The translations under genes and the position numbers were made by a program. From Phanerochaete sordida (Eukaryota > Basidiomycota > Agaricomycetes > Polyporales > Phanerochaetaceae), in NCBI GenBank assembly GCA_019973155.2, contig BPQB01000051.1, forward strand, positions 1-64,000: a stretch of 64,000 nt of DNA. Reading direction: 5' to 3'. Positions 54,711-64,000 of this stretch are shown one piece after another. The notes beneath the pieces are model-generated. The model was not told where the DNA came from. It made no database searches and was given only the letters and a program-made list of their open reading frames with translations. Every line of letters begins with the position of its first letter. The first letter of the stretch is position 1.

Positions 54711-57053
54711 CGTCGGTTATACATTCAAAGCTGTACTCATCTGCCTTGTATTGCTCTAGGATTGCGAAGAACATGAACTAAATCTGGGGCTGTACGAATG
54801 CTGCCCTACTCTAGAGATCTCGTTGATCGCCTTCACCAGCCTCGCCAAGCGGATCTTCACTTTTAAGCCTGCGTTCTCATGCTGGCCGGAGAGCAGGGCT
54901 CGCAGCGCAGCTATGGCTGCTCGTCTTGCTCTCGACGAGGTGCTCGTCGATCGCTCGCCCGAGTCGGCGGACGCTGCGCACCTTCTCGCCGAACTTCGAT
55001 ATCCCAACGGGGACATTCATGAGTCGGTACCTCCACGGTGATCAGTTGCAACGTTCCCGGCTGCGCATTCGGATCTCGTAAGTCGGTTCTCATTGTGCAC
55101 ACTAGACAGATGCAGTACCATGTGCTCCCATTTCACGTAATTCAACACAGAGCGAACCGTGAACGTATTTTCTTTGCCTAAGTGTCACGCTCATAGGAAT
55201 AATTCCAGTTCGCGCCCGCGGCTGTAGGATATCCCAAGAGTCTAGTAGGTAGGGCGATAGACTGACTCGCCGACATGTTGCTTCTGCTGCTGCGCTGCAA
55301 CCGGCGTCATCGCTCATAGCCATCCAGGACGCCGTTAGGAGATCTCGTCTACGTCAAGGTCCGCGACCGTTGGGTATGTCCTCGCATCTTATGGCCTTTC
55401 TTCGATTTATCGAGCTGCACATCGTAGACGGACGCTTGACTCCGAGGACTTAGTCTCGCGTCCCATTTTTTGCGCTCGAAATTTCCCGTGCGCCGTCGCC
55501 CACGGCGTCCAAGTGCACGCCATCGCCCGGTAGATATCGCGTAAACGGGTTCGCAGATCGGCTAGAGCCTCGACATAACAATTGGGTCGCTCGTGAGCCC
55601 ACATATGTATGACAGTCGAGCTCTGCAAAATGGTGTACGCCCATGACCTCGGTACTTCCTATTATTTACACGCACAAAAGGCGCGATTAACGACGTCACC
55701 GCCACACCTAGATTGCACGAACATCTCCCAGATCCTCGTTTATCCATACTGTAGCCTAAGTCTATTTTCTGTACTTTTATCGCGCGCAGAACGGACATGA
55801 CCGCCGTTTGAATCCAATCCGCAGCTTTGGTATCAGACACCGAGCGGCACTCGTATGCTCAGCAGCCAGCACATGCGCAGCGTGCGGCACATCCCCGTCT
55901 CTAAGCTCATCCTCCAAGTTGGCTCCACGTCAAGAGCAGATTAATATCAAAATGAGCGGCATCGTCGAATTTAAATGATACTGACGTCCTGTGCCACCTA
56001 GAAACGGCGCGAGCTCAATCTCAGAGAACCCGGCGTCAGTGAGCGGACAGTCTCTCGCGGGCCACCCACTGGGTACTGATAGCTCGGTATGGTCTCGTAG
56101 GCCCTAATCTACACTGACGACGATTGAGCCAAAGTGGTCTCGTAGGCCCTAATCTACACTGACGACGATTGAGCCAAAGTGATCATTAGAGGAGAGAGCT
56201 CAGACTGCAATAGTCAATATTCCAATACCCATCCAATTCCATGAGCAAAAGAGTCCTCATCCGGCACTGCTAAGATTTCGGCTTGGATAACGGCACGCTT
56301 TGCCGGGCGATGTATATCATTAGCGAAGTTCCATGGTTCACACGCCCGCTGAGTCCGTTCAGGGCCGCCTGTGTTCTAGGAAGGCATCGGGTGAGCTACG
56401 ATGTTAACAAGGCAGTGATCGCTTTTGTGAAGGAGTTTGACCTCGCGTCAGATGGTCACAAGCCTGTCGCGGTCGTATAAGACGTATTGTAGACCACTGG
56501 ACGCGACGCGCAGCTTCCTCCGAAGATTGCCCGCCGAACACTCTCTTCCACCCTGGCGTGCCGACATCTCATGGGAGTAATGTGTGCCGGAGATCTGGCT
56601 AGATCACACGCTGTCCGATGGGAATATCCAGGTGAATTCATCTCTGGCATAGCCCGTCGTCCGTGTCGAGTGTATAATATTCATGTGACACATTATCTTG
56701 TCCGCTGCATATATCACGATTGGAACGATCAATTGGCGGCTCCTTGTCTGTCACCAAGGTCTATACCGGCGGCATCCATCTTATCCTGTGCACGCGCGTG
56801 AAATGCGACAGTCGCGTGGGAGGACTTCCATCCCGGCGCCCGGATAGGCGGTGCAGGGAAGCTCGCCATGATGGGTTAGGGTACTGTAGGCCTTGTCCGT
56901 GTGCGCGCAGCCATGAGGGTCCACTACCCTGCGACTCCGAGCTCCCTCTCGTCCGCTCTCCACCACCGTGCGTATACCTACCGCTCAATCACTGCCTTCT
57001 TCATTCTCGGTCGCAATCAAGAGGCTCCAAAAAACTACGCCATATCTTCTCGA
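54711..57053. other. 2.3-kb intergenic region
   Basis: Near 54760-54850 lies a segment (LYECCPTLEI) also found downstream of A5. A perfect 45-bp tandem duplication is at 56091-56180 (listed separately). Otherwise only short frames with no conserved protein. The final 150 bp before 57054 probably form the promoter and leader of DUF6535 gene 3. Confidence 0.45.
56091..56180. repeat. Perfect 45-bp tandem duplication
   Basis: Units 56091-56135 and 56136-56180 are identical, starting GGTCTCGTAGGCCCTAATCT. Complete identity in non-coding DNA points to a recent event or to sequence-assembly duplication. Confidence 0.95.
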
Positions 57054-59894
57054 TGGATAATCCAGGCGCATCTACCAAGACCGCGGGGGAAGCAGCCGAA
57101 GGCTCCAAGGTAGGCGTAAGCTATCACAATAGTCTCTCCCAACGCTGCACGAATTATTACCAGGACAAGTCCGGCCTCTACGGGTGGGAGGGTCTCGAGC
57201 AGCATGTTTTGAAGGACGACAAGGGGAAGATGGACGGTTATTCTAAGGACATTGATACGCTGCTTGTCTTCGTGCGTCTTCACTATTGCTCCAAGTGACC
57301 GATGCAGCTTACTATGATTTAGGCCGGTTTGTTTTCAGCCATCCTTTCCGCGTTTGTCGTCCAGACCTACCCCATGCTGCAGCCCTCCCCCACATCCATC
57401 ACCAACCAGCTTCTGGCTGCGAACAACAAGATGCTTGTTCAGGGATTCTCCGCACTGCTATCACAGCCGATCCCCTCCCCTTCCATGTTTACTCTCGAGG
57501 ACCCCGCTCCGTTCCAGGTTTCTACAGCTGCCCAATGGATCAACTGCCTCTTCTTTGTGAGCCTGGTGCTCAGCCTTGCCGCTGCTATGATTGGAATTCT
57601 GGTGCAACAATGGATCCGCGAGTACATGCAGTGGAACTCAGCCCTGGCGCAACCACGAGAGAATATCCTAGTGCGCCAATTTCGCTTCGAGGCATGGGAA
57701 TCATGGAACGTCAGTGCGGTCATTTCGACCGTTCCTGCATTGCTTGAAATTGCCATGATTCTCTTCCTCGTCGGCATGGTCATACTCCTTTGGACGCTGG
57801 ATAGTGTTGTTGCCATCTGCTTGACGGCGGTCACTATCAGTTTCTTGCTGGTGATTGCCATCTTCACCGTCCTACCGGTCTTTGCTCGCCGCTGTCCATA
57901 CAAGTCGCCGACAGCATGGGCGATTATTCTCGCATGGAACTCATTCCACAATTCTGTCATGTTTGCCATGCAGTGGTGCAACAACAATATTCTCAGCCGC
58001 AGATGGAAGTATTTCTGCGCGACATTACAAGGCCCAGGAACCAGTGGGGCACAATACGCCATCGAGTTGCCCACCCTCCCTGGAAGACAATTGTTACCTG
58101 CATCTGTCACACAGCCACATATCCCCCGTAGCATGCAGCCCTCGTTTGCCATCCTGCAACCCATAGGTCGCTTTGTACAGCGACTCCTTAAGGTCGTGGT
58201 CATGGGTGTATCTGACAAGCATTTGCGAAAACGTGACCCTGTTATCTGGGTGGATCCCCCACTGCGCTGGCGAGAATTTGACATTGGCAACATTCACAAC
58301 ACGCCAATAAATCTGGGTGGCCATCTTTCAAACTCACATATAATGCGGAGGATTGAAGATATCATCGTTCAACCCATCATAGATACCATTCACTGGACGA
58401 ATGCCAGAGCGATAGAGGACCTGATCATTGACACAGCTGAGGAATACTCTATGCCTCTGGAAATGCGGAACTCGATGCCAGACGCGACCAGTCTATCACA
58501 GAGCTCAAAAGCCCATTATATTTCCCCTCTCGCTAGCCTCAGAGAGCTCTGCATCATCTTCCGAGCATTACAATGGGCCTCAAAATCTTCGCAAAGCTTG
58601 CATGTGATTCGGTACATCACTCAGTGCGCTTATGCATTGCCTGCGAATAATCCTGCCAGCTGGGAACAATATTGGCCTGTCAATCTCTCAAGTTTTCTCT
58701 CAGTTTCAAATCGCGTCGCATCAGGCCTGGTAGCGCAGGCAAATGCTGGAATATGGCAGCAATACCTTCTTCAACACATATCCATTGCTGCTTCAAAGGC
58801 TGGTGTAAAGGGCGACGAATTGCTTCCACATTATACACTGGCATTGGAAGCCTATGCTTTGACATATGATGTGCAGAAAGGCTGTCTACGTGAGTGACAT
58901 CTCTCCACCTCAGTGTGCGACACTAAAGGCCAAATATTTAGTAGTGGGATCGGGAGGAGCAAGCAGCAGTGATAGGGAGCAGCTGCTTACCCACTTCTTT
59001 TCTCCAGACCCCTATAAGGAGCGGAATATCAAAGCCTATCTTATCACCTTCGAGAAGTGGCTCGACAAAGGCTGCATACCAAGCATACCTCCAGACACTG
59101 CTGATTGTGTGCTGACTAAGGCAATTGACTATGTTCAATGTGCCACAAGATACCACGAGGACTATCATGCTGAAATTGTGCAACTCATCTCACAAGGCTT
59201 GGGCGAATTATGGGAAGAAGAATGTACGCATCTGCGAGCCCACCATGGCAAGCTCTTCAGGAAGCTAATTCATCTCTTGGAGGACACGTACAAAAGCAAA
59301 ATGAACTTCACCAACAATACTCCTGATGTCATATCCTACGTTCGCAGAATTCTGCACGAAAAGCTCGTGGATTCGCATAAGAACGAGATTTGCGAGGCCA
59401 GAGCCTGTCTTTGGAGCGGTCATCCTCGTGCCTCCGAAGATCACGATCCGGACTGCCACCTACTTCTCACTGAAGAAGCTGCAAAGAAAGCACGGGCACG
59501 TTGGCGAAGGCTTACCTTGAGTATTACCGTCGTCATCCGGTTCCGCCACTCCGTGCAGTATTCCCATCGTTGCCGCCTCCGCTGCACTTTCTGGGTCGCT
59601 TTTGCCGCGGTCAGGTTGCGCCACATGATGCAGTCGCGTCGTGCACGCGCTCTCGAGGCAGCGTCAAGCGGAGACGCCTTTGACAACGTCTTGCACTCGA
59701 ATATCGCTCTTGTACTGGGCTCAGACGCGTACTACGAGCCTGAAGGCGCGATAACTCGCAAGGAGCGCGATAAAGATATCGCGGAGCTACTGCTCTCTGC
59801 GGTGGCGAGGTGGACGGAGGAGTCAGGTCAAGGCTTCGATGCAGATTTGCTTGAGTCAGACGACGAAGGGATGAGCCTGCAGGAGCAGGCTTGA
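57054..59894 (+). CDS. DUF6535 domain membrane protein 3
   Basis: Exons 57054-57110, 57164-57271, 57323-58889, 58942-59894; 894 aa; introns of 53, 51 and 52 nt, all GT-AG and in phase (the last needs the acceptor TTTAG at 58941). Exon 2 reads DKSGLYGWEGLEQHVL and ends DIDTLLVF, then AGLFSAILSAFVVQTYPML. The four membrane segments also include CLFFVSLVLSLAAAMIGI, PALLEIAMILFLVGMVILLW and VVAICLTAVTISFLLVIAIF. The 570-residue soluble part shares with protein 2 a Cys-containing segment (HKNEICEARACLW) and an acidic, helical end. GC content is lower than in the other two DUF6535 genes and codon use is less biased. Function unknown. Confidence 0.9.
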
Positions 59895-62518
59895 GGATTC
59901 TGGTTCATCTTGGAAAGGTCTTGTCAGCGTTCGTATCTCAGAAGGGGGTTTGAAGCGGTGTTGTACTTGTATTTCGCTACGGCAGAATCGATTTGCTAGG
60001 ATTGGGACTAGTTTATTTACTGGGCTTGCCCACGGTCGTAGAGTATGATTGTATGAATGTCTCGCAGCACAGTCAGATCATCTGTTATTTATGTAGGTAC
60101 AACTGAGCCCGAGCGGGACTAGCAGACTCTGCAGTGCAGCATAATTTTCCGTGACGTATTCGTCATCTTACTCTGTCTTACTTCAGTGACGGTTGGCATA
60201 GAACGACTAAAGAGAAGGATTTATTAGCGGGTATGATCGTAGTAGATGTAGAGTATGCCATACTTGGGGACCAGCGGTGAGCCGCCCCAGGGTTCGCGCG
60301 TGGGACCAAAGCGACGACGCGCAAAGATCGATCCTGCTGACCATCACACTCGCGTCAGATTGCCGTGCGGAGAATACGAAGGTATTGGTGATGTAAGGCG
60401 TGAAGTGCTGGGAGATCGTTGGACGATACATCGATCATGCAACGCCCGTGGCCTTGGACAGTTCGGTGGGACCAAGAGTCTACGCTTTAATACCTGGAGG
60501 CCGACTGTGTTAATCTTCTATGGACAATTTCGAGCTCGGACTCACGGCGCCCATGCGCTATTTGTTTACCGTTATTTATCACGACCGTACGTACCGAGAC
60601 TGGATGTAACTACGGCCCGCGCGCGACCCGAGACACCCTGTAGCGTACTTAAGGACTCGGGAATCGATAGCGAACGCTAGCGCGTTTGCTCCTCAGCCGA
60701 CGTACTTCGCACCGCGCGACCCCGATTTCTGACAGACTGCCGCAACTGTCAGCGTGTAGCTCCACTGCATTGCGGTACAAGATTACGTATCCAGCGATAC
60801 TCCGGACGTACCCGTGTCCGTGGCCGGCGGACACAGTCTCAGCTAGCCTTTAGAACCAGGGTGCCGAGGGGCACGCTTCGAACAAGCAGGGAAAGCCCAA
60901 CGAACCGACCTCCAGACAAGCGAGATAATCTGGTCGCAGATGTGAATTGAGCGAATGTCATGGCACGCGATGGATCCCTGTACATGAGCTGAAAGCTGAA
61001 ATGTAGGGACGTTGACATGCCGTTAGAGGCAAGGCGCAACAGAAGATGCCGGAGGATTGCAGCTCCAGGCCCGCGTCTACGCGGACGTCGCGCTACAATC
61101 CCATAGTTAGGACAACAAGAAAAGAACGATAGCATAGGCTTACATGTCTCAATTGCAATCGAAGCGAGTGTACAGTAGCGCCTCCAAGTGCACGAAGTGT
61201 TTTCCCGACCGCGAGGCATCTCGCACAATCACAGGCCCGACATGAAGGAAAAGCCTCTCGAGAAAACGTCAGTATTATCGCGGAAGTCCCTTGAATCTGC
61301 GACTTACAGAAAGCTTGGCCCGGCTTCGCTTCGCAATGCACGACGAAATCATACCCAAAAAGCAAGGTGTGGGTGTAGTCTTGGGCACTGGTAAGCCGCT
61401 ACCGCCGCCTTCGAAGCGTTTCTGTAATATCGAAGCAATACATTTGCGCGTATAATTGCGACGAACCTTCTATCATCTCAGCGCTGCGTGTAGCAGGTCT
61501 AGAGCAGCGAAGGTGCCGTTGCTCTTGGATCGCGCTGATTCTGGGGAAATCGCGACCACTTCTGGACTTCGTGTAAGCTCCATTTCGTGAAAGCTGAACC
61601 TGGCCTTTACACATACGTAGTGTGTGTAGCGCAGAGTCTTCAGCACGACTACGACGAAGGAGAACGGGTGGATGTGAATTCACTGGTGTTGCCACGGCCA
61701 TGCAGCGGCCTGCCAGAGCACAACCGGACCACGCTATTGCTCACGAAGGTGTTAGGTTGTCCAGAGAATATATTTATGACTATTACAGTACACTGTATAG
61801 CAAACACAAATGAATGAGCTACAGCCTCCAAGGGGTCCAGAGTACGCGCACCATATGGCTCCAGCAACTCGGCTCCCGTCGCTATTTACAGGCCCGCTGA
61901 GTATGTTTCCATGCATTGAGATCATACGCTGCTCCTATATTCGCCCTGGGTGACATCCAGGAGCGACGTCCGCCTGTGCGGTCGTCGGCTCTCGAAGCTC
62001 GCAATGCACTGCCAGCCTGAGTGCCGGGTAAGTAGGGGGCGAGGCATGCGAGAATCAAGCTAAGAGGTCGAAGGGCGGAACGCGACAACTATCGAGTTCT
62101 CAAGGTGGAAAGTGCAGGGTGCAGGCGCTGTGGGATTGAAGAATGGGCGAAGGCAACATGCGTGCCGCGACTCGCGAGGCACACAGAGCGCGCATCACGG
62201 AGCGCCCTTGCCGAAATCCGAAAGGGACCTCGCAGACGCGGAAGAGGAGGAAAACGACGCGGAGACACATGCGAACGGGAGGCTGATGCAGGAGTTATCT
62301 CTTGATAGTGTGTTGTTTAAAATGGAAGTCGAGGTCGCGTTTTACGTTGCATAAAGATGAAGAGCGGTCTATACAGAGTTTGAAAGACATAGAGGTAAAA
62401 ATAAAACAACAATTGGGTAGGTAGCGCGTAGTCCAGAGTGGCGAAGTCTCGGTCTTCTACTGATATCGAAGGGGTGGGTGTCCTATGCTAACGGAAGCGG
62501 TCTACACCCCGCGTTCAG
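59895..62518. other. 2.6-kb gene-free region
   Basis: No frame of convincing coding character. Several short ORFs (for example 60255-60680 plus, 61228-60839 minus) have no conserved motif. No inverted or tandem repeat of note was seen by eye. Diverged relics below my detection are possible. Confidence 0.45.
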
Positions 62519-62990
62519 TCAGAAGGCAGGTCGGCGAGAGAGGCACATGAGCTCACCTACAGCTTGCTGCTCGAAGCTGGCATTCCTATCATTGCCGAAC
62601 CCATACACGCCCAGCTCTTGTACAAACAAGGCTTTGCGATCGTTGAGCGTACGCAGGATCTGCTCGCTTTCGTAGCAGCGCCTCGCGCCGCGCTTCACCT
62701 CAGCGTTCGGACATATCTTAGCTCAGTTCAACACATTGCGGTGGGATACATACGTGGGGGGAGGGAGAGGATCTCGCAAGAGGGCGGGGTCTGGGTGTAT
62801 GCGCTCGGGCAGGCTGCGGTGGGAGCGCGTCGTCGGCATGCCGAGGTCACTGTGTGGTCTAGAGAGCGCGGGTCAGCTCAGTTCAAGAGATTTCGTTGGG
62901 ATACACACGTAGGGGAGCAGGAGAGAATCTCGCAAGAGGTCGCTGGTACCTGGTGGTCGAGAAGATCCTGAAGAAGTCCAACCACTCAAA
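62519..62990 (-). pseudogene. Collapsed F-box-like relic (promoter joined to C-terminus)
   Basis: On the minus strand 62715-62519 reads ICPNAEVKRGARRCYESEQI...LNDRKALF and ends in TGA, homologous to the C-terminus of F-box 2 (MCPDAEVKRGAWRARDNKRA...LNERKALL). Directly upstream, 62990-62740 aligns with the DNA before F-box 2 (about 22860-23020), sharing GGCATGCCGACGAC and GCGCATACACCCAGA. The roughly 1.5 kb between promoter and C-terminus are missing. The preserved C-terminal frame independently confirms the frameshift I infer near 24470 in F-box 2. Confidence 0.68.
62721..62955. repeat. Partial tandem duplication, period 155 bp
   Basis: Segments 62721-62800 and 62876-62955 both start GCTCAGTTCAA and share GGGATACA, ACGT and ATCTCGCAAGAGG at the same spacing. 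The duplication lies in the promoter part of the F-box relic. Confidence 0.65.
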
Positions 62991-63672
62991 TCCGCACCTC
63001 GAGGGTATGACGTCACGTGCGTTCGACCGCCTCCCACGCCTCTGCGGCCCAGTCCGGCGTGGAGAGTTGGACAAGCAGCAGACAGAAAGGTATCAGACAT
63101 GGTCGGCAGGGAAGGAGTCGAAGAAGTGTTCGAGAGATGGCAGAGACTGAGGGCAGACAGGTCGTCGATGCCCACCATAATTTTCAACGACAGTCGTCCC
63201 GGGTGTTGGGCGACTAGACGGAGGGGTTGTCTGTGATATATCCTCAGAGATGGGGCCTCGACGTTTGGTTCAGCGATGAGCCCGAGGACGCGTAGTCAAC
63301 TTGGAAGTCAGGACGCAGACGAGCACCATCCTGCGATGAGTTCTGACGGATCGCCGATAAGGACCGACGAGGGAGCCTCACCGCCCTGCTACACGCACGC
63401 CAGCTCGGATCCAGACCTGTGACGAAGAACGGATGCGATTACGCAAAACTGGTAGTTTAATGCCCTCGCGCGGTAGCTATTGCTCCTCGGCGAGGTTCCT
63501 AAGGGTCGTGAGAGTCGTGATGTACAGCGGTGAGGCGGGTAGGGGAGATGCATGAGTTGACCGGAACCGCATGTGTGACAAACAGAGAAGATCCAGGGAA
63601 TATCCAAAGGGGAAAGGAGAGAGAGGGGTCGAATGGAGGGCGAGAAATAGCATGAGGGCATGTAGTCGTCCG
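62991..63672. other. Intergenic, nothing recognised
   Basis: 680 bp between the F-box relic and B9. No conserved protein or repeat seen. Confidence 0.45.
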
Positions 63673-64000
63673 TTACGACGACGGCGGTACGGTTGCGCTA
63701 GTGGCCTGCGCTGTTCCACGGATCCTAGCGAGCTGCTCCTCGTATTCATCCTTGAGCGTGCGCGCGAGGGCCTTGCACTCCTCGTACACCTCCGAGTCGG
63801 GCACGTCAGTGTCGAGGACACGCTGCATCAGCTTGCACAGGTTCGCGATCTGCACCGCGCAGATCAGCACGACGTCACAGGCACACCACCGCGAAACGAA
63901 CGCACATCCTGCGTCTCAGGCATCCTGACGTCCGCACGCCCGCCATGTTTCCGCTCTACGTGCGTGCCCGTGTCCGCGTGGCGCAGCATCTGCAGGAAGC
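63673..64000 (-). CDS. Family B paired protein, copy B9 (cut by window end)
   Basis: Exon 6 at 63849-63673 reads IANLCKLMQRVLDTDVPDSE and YEECKALARTLKDEYEEQLA, the family C-terminus. Exon 5 runs from 63906 past the window end and finishes RMPETQD before a GT donor, like MMPDTED of B1. Exons 1-4 and the A partner must lie beyond 64000. No lesion in the visible part. Confidence 0.75.

Noticed and set aside
62112..62354. Plus-strand 80-aa frame
   Set aside because: Isolated, no homology to any family in the window, no flanking gene structure.
1..64000. tRNA, rRNA, CRISPR or telomeric repeats
   Set aside because: None seen; CRISPR is not expected in a eukaryotic nuclear sequence, and no TTAGGG-type arrays occur.

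Overview
Basidiomycete nuclear DNA, most likely an agaricomycete of polypore type. The evidence is three DUF6535 membrane-protein genes (a family abundant in Agaricomycetes), many 45-60 nt GT-AG introns, high GC content, and a divergent ferric reductase/copper transporter pair. I see no tRNA, rRNA or CRISPR array. All gene models were spliced by hand and checked for reading phase.

The main content is an array of divergently transcribed gene pairs that I do not recognise. I call the partners family A (344-354 aa) and family B (316-327 aa). Both have six exons with the same intron phases (0,2,1,0,0) and share blocks in exons 1-3, so they look like ancient paralogues. A and B start head to head, usually about 300-350 bp apart, around a conserved promoter. 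On the B side lies a GGCGCATCAAAGCCC-like core; on the A side a CACGTG box, often followed by GAAACGCCCAG. Family A has eight complete copies (A1-A8) and two relics. Family B has five complete copies (B3, B4, B5, B6, B8), two pseudogenes (B1, B2), an exon-1 relic (B7) and a copy cut by the window end (B9).

Layout: 0.8-4.1 kb DUF6535 gene 1; 5.1-6.7 kb F-box-like gene 1; 6.8-10.5 kb A relic and pair A1/B1; 11.9-14.8 kb DUF6535 gene 2; 15.4-18.3 kb pair A2/B2; 19.0-22.6 kb A3, an A relic and B3; 23.0-26.8 kb F-box 2 (pseudogene) and F-box 3; 27.3-31.5 kb pair A4/B4; 31.5-33.9 kb gene-poor GC-rich DNA; 33.9-37.4 kb divergent ferric reductase and Ctr copper transporter; 38.0-39.4 kb an amidohydrolase of the 2,3-dihydroxybenzoate decarboxylase type; 39.8-40.9 kb a MITE-like element and an orphan copy of the pair promoter; 41.0-43.9 kb B5/A5; 44.5-46.1 kb F-box 4; 46.3-49.3 kb B6/A6; 49.4-51.1 kb B7 relic/A7; 51.6-54.7 kb B8/A8 with a MITE-like insertion in its promoter; 57.1-59.9 kb DUF6535 gene 3; 62.5-63.0 kb F-box relic; 63.7 kb to the end B9.

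Left of the metal cluster A genes lie on the minus strand and B genes on the plus strand; right of it this is reversed. The order A then F-box (A4-F-box 3, A5-F-box 4) is mirrored around the metal cluster. The metal cluster has a readable job: reduce and import copper or iron at the plasma membrane. The function of the A/B pairs is unknown. Their paired structure, conserved shared promoter and birth-and-death pattern make them the candidate undescribed system here.
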